In this document: piece after piece, positions 42,333 through 49,574 of the stretch | Numbering within the stretch: the stretch's first letter is position 1 | How the letters are laid out: each line of letters starts with the position of its first letter | Origin: an uncultured Carboxylicivirga sp. | Lineage (GTDB): Bacteria > Bacteroidota > Bacteroidia > Bacteroidales > Marinilabiliaceae | Direction of reading: 5' to 3' | Length of the DNA stretch: 64,000 nt | Assembly: GCA_947491945.1 (NCBI GenBank) | Contig: CANLLN010000005.1 | Coordinates: forward strand, 62,001-126,000 | The notes under the pieces: generated by a model | Databases searched by the model: none | Told to the model about the DNA's origin: nothing | What the model saw: the letters and a program-made list of their open reading frames with translations, nothing else | Made by a program: the position numbers and the translations under genes

Positions 42333-43713
42333 CCTCTTCCCCTTCCTTTAGTATCAAGGCTTCGTAGGTAAAAAGCTCGGCATTGCGCCAGCCCTCCCAA
42401 CCCAAACCTGCCTTATCACGCGAGCAATGCCCTAGATACTCCTCCACATCCCAATTATGGCGGGCTCCCACTTGAGGCAAAAATGTACCCTGCCGCATGC
42501 CTTTTTTCACAAGGATGCCATGACGCCCCATAACAATGGCGCTACTATCATTAATCTTTTTCAAAGGTGTCAGTAAGGAGATCTCAATGCGCAGGCCATC
42601 CAACTCATCGTCTTCGATGGCCGGAAAGCGCGTATCGTAAAAGGCGGCGTCAACAGCCAGCTTGGGGATGAGTCGATTGAGTGACTGACAGCACTCCAGC
42701 TGCCCCAAACATCCCCGCAGCTCCTCGTAATAATAGACTGAAACAAAAACACCTGAAACCTCAATATCCAAGACTGAAAAAGCCTCCTTTCTTCCTTCAA
42801 TATAATTAACAATAGCACCACGAGCCATACCAAGGATATGTTTCTTCTGATCGGCCGTCAGATTAAACAATACTTGTTTATCGGTCACCACAACCGCCTG
42901 ATAACCTACCACGCGGGACTTAATTAAGGCCTCTTTCATGCCGGAGTGCTCATAAAGCACGGGATGATAAACAAAGCGCTTACCCGCAGTAAGATAAAGC
43001 AGACTCATTACAGCACTATGGCCACATAAGCCTGTCACCAGAGCCGGTACGGCACGCTCATACTGCCTCTGCAGGTGCTGCAGCAATGCCTGCGGATCAT
43101 TCCTGCATATTGCCGCCACTGTACCAGCATCCTCTCGCTCTGCATCCTTGGCAGTTGGATAATGCGACAGGTCGGTACTCACCACAAAAAGATTCGAGTC
43201 ATTAAAATAGGGTTTAAAAGCTGCACTCACCTGCTCAACGACAGTATCATCAACACCTCCCAACAAAACAGGCACAATGGTAAAATGCGATAACAAACGC
43301 TGTAAAAAAGGCAGTTGTACCTCCAGAGAGTGCTCATAACAATGCGGTGCATCCGATACGCTAAAAACATTACTCGCCTCCTGCAAAGCATCCACTACCG
43401 CAGTATTTACCGGCACCAATCCCAACGGGGTTTCAAAGTGTGAGGCAGCCGGAAGGGTAGCGCCTTCGCATTGGGTTTTATGGGCCGCACCCACCAGAAA
43501 GACCGTGTTGTAAGAAGCCTTGTTAATATGATGATAGGCTGCGGCGGCCACATTACCTGAATAGACATAGCCCGCATGTGGAACGATCAAGGCACGTGGA
43601 TGTGACAGAGGTTCCTCATGGGCATGTTTGTGCAACAAAGCATCTACCTGATGCATCAAGTCTCCAGCACTGCCCTCATAAAATATTCCCGCTACCGCTG
43701 CTGCTCGTTTCAT
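42325..43713 (-). CDS. amrB: AmmeMemoRadiSam system protein B/A fusion (Memo plus AMMECR1)
   Basis: This 462-residue fusion has an N-terminal Memo domain, related to class III dioxygenases (about 1-270). It includes the histidines of VPHAGYVYSG, HKTQCEGA, VVSTDLSHYPTA and CGHSAVMSLL. A C-terminal AMMECR1 domain follows (about 285-455, with ELRGCLG and GMRQGTFLPQVG). In other genomes these are separate proteins. Fusion and overlap with amrS argue that all three act in one complex or one reaction. The biological reaction is unknown. The gene has the first position in the two-gene unit; no consensus promoter stands out, but TAACTTTA occurs about 55 bases upstream. Confidence 0.9.
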   Translation of the reverse strand: MKRAAAVAGIFYEGSAGDLMHQVDALLHKHAHEEPLSHPRALIVPHAGYVYSGNVAAAAYHHINKASYNTVFLVGAAHKTQCEGATLPAASHFETPLGLVPVNTAVVDALQEASNVFSVSDAPHCYEHSLEVQLPFLQRLLSHFTIVPVLLGGVDDTVVEQVSAAFKPYFNDSNLFVVSTDLSHYPTAKDAEREDAGTVAAICRNDPQALLQHLQRQYERAVPALVTGLCGHSAVMSLLYLTAGKRFVYHPVLYEHSGMKEALIKSRVVGYQAVVVTDKQVLFNLTADQKKHILGMARGAIVNYIEGRKEAFSVLDIEVSGVFVSVYYYEELRGCLGQLECCQSLNRLIPKLAVDAAFYDTRFPAIEDDELDGLRIEISLLTPLKKINDSSAIVMGRHGILVKKGMRQGTFLPQVGARHNWDVEEYLGHCSRDKAGLGWEGWRNAELFTYEALILKEGEEDA

Positions 43714-43879
43714 TTGTCACTATTTTAGATTTTGACCCAATGAAAGGCGAAAAAAAATATCAGATTCTAATAAAGTTACGAATCTTTTGCGTCAACTTAA
43801 AATCAATTAGAAAGAGCTCTTCGGTGCGGCTTTGAGCGCTTTTATCGCAAATATTTTTTCATCTTTTTCTCCTTCAAAA

Positions 43880-43910
43880 TTTGCAATAAAAATAAAAGCA
43901 TCTATCTTTG
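43880..43910 (+). promoter_or_regulatory. Consensus Bacteroidota promoter for the tRNA-Lys array
   Basis: TTTG (43880-43883), 19 bases of spacer and TATCTTTG (43903-43910) match the TTTG-N19-TAnnTTTG consensus exactly. The predicted start is about 43917, 20 bases before the first tRNA. This is the best match to the consensus in the window. Confidence 0.8.
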
Positions 43911-43935
43911 CACCGCAATTGAGAAAAACAAGTAC

Positions 43936-44008
43936 GACTCAGTAGCTCAGCTGGTAGAGCAACGCCCTTTTAAGGCGTGGGTCCAGGGTTCGAATCCCTG
44001 CTGAGTCA
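43936..44008 (+). tRNA. tRNA-Lys(UUU), copy 1
   Basis: This 73-nt gene folds into a cloverleaf: acceptor GACTCAG/CTGAGTC with discriminator A, D arm GCTC/GAGC, anticodon stem ACGCC/GGCGT with loop CTTTTAA (anticodon TTT), and T arm CAGGG/CCCTG. CCA is not encoded (next bases CTA). A hairpin AATCTTT/AAAGATT with a T tract follows at 44018-44040. Confidence 0.98.
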
Positions 44009-44017
44009 CTACTTACA

Positions 44018-44040
44018 AATCTTTAAACGAAAGATTTTTT
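44018..44040 (+). terminator. Terminator-like hairpin after tRNA-Lys copy 1
   Basis: The stem AATCTTT/AAAGATT has a five-base loop and is followed by a T run. It lies between tRNA copies 1 and 2. No new promoter follows before copy 2, so it may leak or serve in processing. Confidence 0.65.
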
Positions 44041-44068
44041 CTCAGCACCGGAACATCCGGATAATGAT

Positions 44069-44141
44069 GACTCAGTAGCTCAGCTGGTAGAGCAACGCCC
44101 TTTTAAGGCGTGGGTCCAGGGTTCGAATCCCTGCTGAGTCA
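44069..44141 (+). tRNA. tRNA-Lys(UUU), copy 2
   Basis: The sequence is identical to copy 1 over all 73 bases. Unlike copy 1, the next three bases are CCA. The 132-bp unit starting here is repeated almost exactly at 44201. Confidence 0.98.
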
Positions 44142-44150
44142 CCACTTACA

Positions 44151-44177
44151 GACCTTTATACGAAAGGTCTTTTTTTT
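44151..44177 (+). terminator. Terminator hairpin after tRNA-Lys copy 2
   Basis: The stem GACCTTT/AAAGGTC has a five-base loop and is followed by eight T. Confidence 0.75.
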
Positions 44178-44200
44178 GAAGCCCAACAACGGGTAATGAT

Positions 44201-44273
44201 GACTCAGTAGCTCAGCTGGTAGAGCAACGCCCTTTTAAGGCGTGGGTCCAGGGTTCGAATCCCTGCTGAGTCA
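44201..44273 (+). tRNA. tRNA-Lys(UUU), copy 3
   Basis: The sequence is identical to copies 1 and 2, and CCA follows directly. The spacer after it is nearly identical to that after copy 2, indicating recent tandem duplication. Confidence 0.98.
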
Positions 44274-44282
44274 CCACTTACA

Positions 44283-44309
44283 GACCTTTGTACGAAAGGT
44301 CTTTTTTTT
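44283..44309 (+). terminator. Terminator hairpin after tRNA-Lys copy 3
   Basis: GACCTTT/AAAGGTC is followed by eight T. It is the same element as after copy 2, with one loop base changed. Confidence 0.75.
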
Positions 44310-44332
44310 GAAGCCCAACAACGGGTAATGAT

Positions 44333-44405
44333 GACTCAGTAGCTCAGCTGGTAGAGCAACGCCCTTTTAAGGCGTGGGTCCAGGGTTCGAATCCCTGCTG
44401 AGTCA
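44333..44405 (+). tRNA. tRNA-Lys(UUU), copy 4
   Basis: The sequence is identical to the other three copies. The next bases are CCT, so CCA is not encoded, as for copy 1. It is the last of the array. Confidence 0.98.
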
Positions 44406-44412
44406 CCTATCT

Positions 44413-44438
44413 AAAGCTCCTTTCTAAGGGGCTTTTTT
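44413..44438 (+). terminator. Final terminator of the tRNA-Lys array
   Basis: The stem AAAGCTCCTT/AAGGGGCTTT (one G-T pair) ends in a T run. It differs in sequence from the inter-tRNA hairpins. Confidence 0.8.
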
Positions 44439-44464
44439 GTTTTAAAACATCGCGATGATCGTGG

Positions 44465-45540
44465 ATTTCAGGATCGCATTTGATTTCCGTTATGCAGATT
44501 AATTGTGCACGGCGCTTATGAAGCAAGTGCTTTCTTAGACCTCAAATGGCTTAAAAGTGAATAAGGAACGGTTCATATATGAATGAGAACCTCGAGTATG
44601 CGTCAGTAGATTTTAATTCTGAACCCGAAGGGTTCAAATATCTATAGCCACAGGTGACAACCTGTGGTATTCATCGTACATTATTCACCAAGCCCGGAGT
44701 GGGTTGAATATCAGGAATAGTTCCCTAGAAGCAAGATGTGCATAAGGAACCGCTCCGTTATTTTAAGGATCGCATTTGATTTACATTATACAGATAAAGC
44801 TGCGATCCATTGCTGCGAAAGACCGTTGTGATCCCCATCCCACTGCCTATGGCAGCGTACTTCCCCTTGCCTTCAATGGCAAAGGGAAGAATGTGCACGG
44901 CGCTTATGAAGTAAATGCTTTTCTTATACCCAGAAGGCCTTAAAAAGGAATAAGGAACGGCTCTTATATCGATGGATGAGAACCTTGAGTATGCGTCAGT
45001 AGATTTTAATTCTGAACCCGAAGGGTTCAAATATCTATAGCCGCAGGTGACAACCTGTGGTATTCATCGTACATTATTCACCAAACCCGGAGTGGGTTGA
45101 ATATCAGGAACGGTTCCGTTATTTTAAGGATCGCATCTGATTTACATTATGCAAATAAACGCTGCGATCCGGTGTTAATGATCCCCATCCCACTGCCTTT
45201 GGCAGCGTACTTCCCCTTGCCTTCAAGGGCAAAGGGAAGAATGTACACGGCACTTATAAAGTAAATACTTTTCTTAGACCTCGAAGGACTTAAAAGTGAA
45301 TAAGGAACGGGTCAAACATCAATGAATGAGGACCTTGGGTATGCGTCAGTAGATTTTAATTCTGAACCCGAAGGGTTCAAATATCTATAGCCGCAGGTGA
45401 CAACCTGTGGTATTCATCGTACATTATTCACCAACCCCGGAGTGGGTTGAATATCAGGAACGGTTCCCTAGAAGCAAGATGCACATAAGGAACCGTTACG
45501 ATATTTTCAGGATCCCATCTTCCATTATCAATATGCAGTT
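44465..45540. repeat. Triplicated composite intergenic repeat
   Basis: Three copies of a 300-380-bp composite begin with a GGATCGCAT core at 44472, 44766 and 45129, and a fourth fragment starts near 45510. Each full copy holds a GGATCGCATY/GCTGCGATCC arm, an ATCCCCATCCCACTGCC double hairpin (missing from the first copy), a GGAACGGTTC word and a three-hairpin block at 44621-44710, 45015-45104 and 45364-45453. That block consists of GAACCC/GGGTTC, then GCAGGT/ACCTGTGG, then CAACCCC...GGGTTGAATAT. The minus-strand open frame at 44758-45030 is a repeat artefact. No coding gene is visible. Confidence 0.75.
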
Positions 45541-45558
45541 ACACTGCGCCCCTGACTA

Positions 45559-46404
45559 CTAATTTAAAAGATAGCAGTCAAACAGATGACGATAGGTCTT
45601 GGAAATAGGTATCATGACCTCTGCATTGTTTAATTTGGCCTTTAGCTTCGATCCGCTTTTTTTGATCATTGAAATCTTATCAACATTAATCATATAGGAC
45701 CGATGACATCTTTCGATCGGATAAACGTCGAGATAAGCTTCAAGATTTTTAAGCGAATTACGAATCAACTCTGTACGCACCTGTTCGTCATTTAAATAGT
45801 ATATATTAATGTAATTATCAGTCGACACGAGATAAAGCACATCATCAGACAAAATAGAAACCTTCACATTGCCATTTTCATCGGGAAACCTGATAAGCGT
45901 ATTTGAAGAATGACTTGAGGACTGGTTCGCACGTCGCAGCTCAATAATTTCAGTTCTGGATTTAAACAATGAAAGGATAACCAAAGAAAAACTGTAGGGC
46001 AACACAAGGGTAATAAATATATATCTAAGGTTCGAGAAAAACTCTAACAAACTATTCAATAAACCATTAAAAGCATCATAAATAATTGTTAGAATAGCTG
46101 TAAGTATAAGTATTTCTACAATTGTCCATAAAGCAAAATGCTTAAGCGTAAACTGCTTAAAATTAAGGAAGCTTCTGATAAGCAGTTGAGACAAGGCATA
46201 AAAAGCACCTCCAATAAGGCCTAAGACCAAGAAGGACAATGTTTTGTTTCCATCCGAAAAAATATACCACTGCTCCAGATTATACGGTCGGTATATTAAC
46301 AAAAACAAAATAATATAATTCGTTATGAACAAGACAAAAAATAGTCTGCTCTTAAAAGAATCCAACAGATCAAAAGGGGTTTCCAGAATATGCTTTAGCT
46401 TCAT
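45559..46404 (-). CDS. Membrane-anchored LytTR-family transcriptional regulator
   Basis: This 281-residue protein has four predicted transmembrane helices in the first 150 residues (RLFFVLFITNYIILFLLIY, LSFLVLGLIGGAFYALSQLL, LWTIVEILILTAILTIIY, YIFITLVLPYSFSLVILSLF). A C-terminal LytTR DNA-binding domain follows (about 180-281, with DDVLYLVSTDNYINIYYL and ERCHRSYMINVDKI). Such proteins bind direct repeats in promoters and may sense membrane signals directly. No receiver domain is present, so it is not a classical response regulator. It follows pfkA on the same strand, separated by a hairpin (46422-46450), with no target evident. Confidence 0.85.
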   Translation of the reverse strand: MKLKHILETPFDLLDSFKSRLFFVLFITNYIILFLLIYRPYNLEQWYIFSDGNKTLSFLVLGLIGGAFYALSQLLIRSFLNFKQFTLKHFALWTIVEILILTAILTIIYDAFNGLLNSLLEFFSNLRYIFITLVLPYSFSLVILSLFKSRTEIIELRRANQSSSHSSNTLIRFPDENGNVKVSILSDDVLYLVSTDNYINIYYLNDEQVRTELIRNSLKNLEAYLDVYPIERCHRSYMINVDKISMIKKSGSKLKAKLNNAEVMIPISKTYRHLFDCYLLN

Positions 46405-46421
46405 TGGGGCAGAATTTGTAC

Positions 46422-46450
46422 TAACCCCCGGATAGCAACTCCGGGGGTTA
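46422..46450 (-). terminator. Hairpin after pfkA
   Basis: The 11-bp stem TAACCCCCGGA/TCCGGGGGTTA has a seven-base loop and lies just past the pfkA stop. There is no T tract, so termination may be partial, allowing read-through into the LytTR gene. Confidence 0.55.
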
Positions 46451-46455
46451 AATAT

Positions 46456-47439
46456 TTAGATAGACAGCACCTCGGTAAGTTCAAGCAAACCGGGGTTGAG
46501 CTGTTTTTTATGCTTGAGTGCCTGATTGAAGGGCACCAGGGTAATGCTCCTGTTTACCAGTCCAAGCATTACATTGCGTTGCCCATCCACGAGTGCTTCA
46601 ATGGCTGACACCCCCATGCGACTAGCGGTAACCCTGTCGAAGGCCGAGGGTGAACCACCTCGTTGGATATGTCCCAGAATAGTAACCCGTGGATCGAAAT
46701 GAGGATATTCTTTTTTAATTTTATCAGCCAGCATAATAGCGCCCCCGTTTATTTTCTCACCCTCGGCAACAATTACTATACTGCTGCTCTTATCCTTGTT
46801 ATGGCCATTTTCAAGGTAGTTATACAGCTGCTTAAAGTCCATATCAATCTCAGGCACCAATATTGCCTCTGCACCCGAGGCTATACCGCTGCGCAAAGCC
46901 AGGAAACCGGCATCGCGCCCCATCACCTCAACAAAAAATATGCGATCGTGGGCACTCGCTGTATCGCGAATTTTATCCACCGCTTCTACCACTGTGTTCA
47001 GAGCCGTGTCATAACCCAAGGTATAATCGGTGCCAAACAGATCATTATCAATGGTTCCGGGAACTCCCACGATTGGTATATCATGCTCACTACTAAAAAC
47101 GCGCGCCCCGTTGAAGGTACCATCGCCACCGATAACTACCAGACAATCGATACCATTTTTCTTCAGATTATCATAGGCTTTCTGACGACCTTCAACTGTT
47201 CTGAACTCCTTACTCCTGGCCGACTTCAAGATCGTTCCTCCCTTGCTTATGATATTACTCACAGACTTAGAGGTCATGGGTTCCATAATATTATTGATCA
47301 TTCCCTGATAGCCCTGCATAATACCCATGACTTCCATATTATTGCATATACCGGCTCTCACAACGGCGCGTATGGCCGCATTCATACCGGGCGCATCACC
47401 TCCCGAAGTAAGGATGCCTACTTTTTTTAGCTGTCTCAT
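46456..47439 (-). CDS. pfkA: ATP-dependent 6-phosphofructokinase
   Basis: This 327-residue PfkA phosphorylates fructose 6-phosphate in glycolysis. Motifs in order are [16 protein letters not shown] at the N terminus (nucleotide binding), GGDGTF (phosphate-binding loop), GTIDNDL (catalytic Asp), VEVMGRDAG and AEGEK, and the C-terminal [20 protein letters not shown] with Gly after GGD is the ATP-type signature; PPi-dependent enzymes usually have GGDD. A consensus-like promoter lies at 47488-47520. Confidence 0.95.
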   Translation of the reverse strand: MRQLKKVGILTSGGDAPGMNAAIRAVVRAGICNNMEVMGIMQGYQGMINNIMEPMTSKSVSNIISKGGTILKSARSKEFRTVEGRQKAYDNLKKNGIDCLVVIGGDGTFNGARVFSSEHDIPIVGVPGTIDNDLFGTDYTLGYDTALNTVVEAVDKIRDTASAHDRIFFVEVMGRDAGFLALRSGIASGAEAILVPEIDMDFKQLYNYLENGHNKDKSSSIVIVAEGEKINGGAIMLADKIKKEYPHFDPRVTILGHIQRGGSPSAFDRVTASRMGVSAIEALVDGQRNVMLGLVNRSITLVPFNQALKHKKQLNPGLLELTEVLSI

Positions 47440-47487
47440 ATATAATTTGCCTTTAATATCTTTTCCCTGAAAAATTCATGAATTTTA

Positions 47488-47520
47488 CGAATATAGCAGG
47501 TTTAAAATTGTACCTTCAAA
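47488..47520 (-). promoter_or_regulatory. Promoter of pfkA
   Basis: Read on the minus strand it is TTTG (47520-47517), 21 bases of spacer and TATATTCG (47495-47488), one base off TAnnTTTG. The predicted start is about 47482. Confidence 0.5.
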
Positions 47521-47672
47521 AATACAAGGATTGTTTGGTTTTAAATATGAAATAAGGACAAATATCATTGATCATATACCGATGAAGACATGGCAGACGA
47601 TATGCCTAACATGGAACGCCATGCTTTCAGAAAAGAGAATAGCAAAATTCGAGTCTCATAGTATGACCACGT

Positions 47673-47730
47673 AATAAAAACGCAAAGAGTACAAGTTGTT
47701 GAATGATTTTTCAAACTTGTATTCTTTGCG
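47673..47730 (-). terminator. Terminator at the end of the PUL
   Basis: The 17-bp stem CGCAAAGAGTACAAGTT/AACTTGTATTCTTTGCG has one G-T pair and a 16-base loop. On the minus strand it is followed by TTTTTATT. It ends the GH5 transcript. Confidence 0.85.
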
Positions 47731-47816
47731 CTTCATCTACTTAACGAACTTAGAAAATTACATATCCAATTTCGCAAATAGCTATTTAACTACATTTCAA
47801 CCGCATAATCTGCAGT

Positions 47817-49379
47817 TTATTTAAGCTTCAACCTGAGTGTTCTTTGTCGCTTGTTAGCATTGGGCGGAATGACTAACCACCCGTGCTCCGTTTCAGCTAG
47901 CGGACGAATGAGGGTGCCGGCCGGTAACTCCGCTTGACTAACACGCGCTATAGCCGGAATAAACACAAGTGTTTCAGCCTTATTGGCTTCATCTTCATTC
48001 CATGTCATTTCAAAAACACCATCAGTCCTGTCATAGGCATAAGCAATTAGCTCTCCATTGATATAGGCCGGGTAAGGCCGTAAAAGTGCATTTTTAAAAT
48101 AGTGTTTATCTTCTGTCCCCGGTGTGTACGACCAGTAGGCCTGACCAAAATTATGCTTTTCAATGAGGCTCATGGCAAATTGCGCAACGGGTGTTATCTC
48201 CTCACCAAAACTATAATAGGCCCCCCACTCGCCCAACCACACGGGCATACTCATTCGTTCACCCGTTTCTTTAATGCGCTGATAAATAAACTTTACCCGC
48301 TCTGATTTAGCGGCGGCCGCATCCTGTGTATCGGTTACCAGATCGTAGCCATGGGGTGCATAGGCCACCAGTGGGTCGGGCTGACCATTTTTAAGTGTCA
48401 CACGTTCAATACTACTGGGCACCCCCATGTTACTGAAATAGCTGTGCTCCAAAAATAAGATCGATTGCTGATCCACTTCACGAATAGCATTTGCCACCCT
48501 TTGATACATGCTCTGCAGATGCTTTGTTTCAAAAGCTTTGTTAAAGGGGTACAAGGCATCGATTACGTAAGAATAGTTTTCTTCGGTTGATAAAAATTCC
48601 AGTGCCTTCGTTCGTCTACTCTCATCGGCCCAGGTCATCAATAACTCTTCTTCACTCATTATTTCGCCCTTTATTTTATACACCAACTCACCATAAGCCT
48701 TTAACATGGCAGGCATCGCCTGCTGTGCACCCGATCCGGGAAAGGGTTCATTCATAATATCATAACCAATTACAGCCGGGTTGGTGGCATAGCGTTTCGC
48801 CACATGTTGCCACACCTGGGCATAATGATCCTGAACACCCACACCATCGGTTGCCGGTGTATTATTCCAGAAATTATCAAAAGCGGTTTGCACAGCCTCA
48901 CTCATCATGTAAGCATCGCTCCAGATAGCCCCGGTTGTATGCTCTTTTCCTTCGGTGATAGTTGCCCATTCAGGGGCACCATCTGCATATTTAACACTAA
49001 ACAAATCCTGATGCATATCCAAAATAACAAACAGGCCATTGGCAGCAGCCCACTCTATCCGTTTATCAATTTCCTGCAAATAGGCTTCGTTGTACACACC
49101 GGGCTCAGGCTCCAGCCCATCCCAGATAATAATAAAGCGGATGCTGTTAAAACCCTGCTGCTTCAATAATTTATAAAACTCGGGGCCACCATTATAAATA
49201 TAGCCTTCATCCGGATTTTTGTTCACTACGTTAATCCCATGGAGGATGACCTCACGGCCATGGTCATCCACAAATTTATCGCCCTGCACAGTAATATTTC
49301 CAGGCATCGTTAAGGAGTCGTCAGTACTGCATGCCACCAAAAGGCAACAGCTTAAAAATACCAGCATAATTTTCTTCAT
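47817..49379 (-). CDS. GH5 family glycoside hydrolase, lipoprotein
   Basis: This 520-residue lipoprotein (lipobox LLVAC, C17) has a GH5 TIM barrel. The acid/base is E211 in YDIMNEPF and the nucleophile is E384 in WLGEWGAYY. The barrel N terminus reads VILHGINVVNKNPDEGY, similar to endoglycoceramidase-like and exo-beta-glucanase subfamilies. A beta-sandwich C-terminal domain follows from about 430 (FEMTWNEDEANKAETLVFIP). It is the last gene of the PUL. In context a beta-glucan or beta-glycoside substrate is likely, but the subfamily cannot be fixed from sequence here. It is probably surface-exposed or periplasmic. Confidence 0.85.
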   Translation of the reverse strand: MKKIMLVFLSCCLLVACSTDDSLTMPGNITVQGDKFVDDHGREVILHGINVVNKNPDEGYIYNGGPEFYKLLKQQGFNSIRFIIIWDGLEPEPGVYNEAYLQEIDKRIEWAAANGLFVILDMHQDLFSVKYADGAPEWATITEGKEHTTGAIWSDAYMMSEAVQTAFDNFWNNTPATDGVGVQDHYAQVWQHVAKRYATNPAVIGYDIMNEPFPGSGAQQAMPAMLKAYGELVYKIKGEIMSEEELLMTWADESRRTKALEFLSTEENYSYVIDALYPFNKAFETKHLQSMYQRVANAIREVDQQSILFLEHSYFSNMGVPSSIERVTLKNGQPDPLVAYAPHGYDLVTDTQDAAAAKSERVKFIYQRIKETGERMSMPVWLGEWGAYYSFGEEITPVAQFAMSLIEKHNFGQAYWSYTPGTEDKHYFKNALLRPYPAYINGELIAYAYDRTDGVFEMTWNEDEANKAETLVFIPAIARVSQAELPAGTLIRPLAETEHGWLVIPPNANKRQRTLRLKLK

Positions 49380-49574
49380 GTCGTCTTCTTATAATTCGTT
49401 CAATACTTTTTGTTAATGAAACAGCACCACGCCCTGGATACGGTTTCATGAAGCACAAACTTATTCTGAAATAAACAGGGTCAATAACTTACAATACATT
49501 TTGGTTTAAAATATCGCTATTTGGGATAATATTCTCCCTACCCATCACCATAAATCAACCTTTGCATCACGCAT

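Larger units (their letters stand above)
47440..47816. other. 377-bp intergenic region
   Basis: The region holds the pfkA promoter (47488-47520, minus strand) and the PUL terminator (47673-47730, minus strand). The stretch between, about 47525-47670, is AT-rich and shows no coding or structured feature that I can support. Confidence 0.6.

Noticed and set aside
44758-45030. 90-residue minus-strand open frame
   Set aside because: It lies inside the triplicated composite repeat, has no homologous family I can see and no promoter; the frame is broken in the other repeat copies.
43936-45540. Genomic island inserted at a tRNA gene
   Set aside because: No integrase, no direct repeat of the tRNA 3-prime end flanking a cargo block, and the genes beyond (LytTR regulator, pfkA) are ordinary.
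37740-45540. Insertion sequence remnants in the repeat arrays
   Set aside because: I found no transposase-like peptide, no terminal inverted repeats with target-site duplications; the modules look like noncoding palindromes only.
47591-47606. Sigma-54-like site TGGCAGACGATATGCC
   Set aside because: GG-N10-GC spacing fits but the rest of the consensus is poor, and there is no gene or terminator in the right place downstream.
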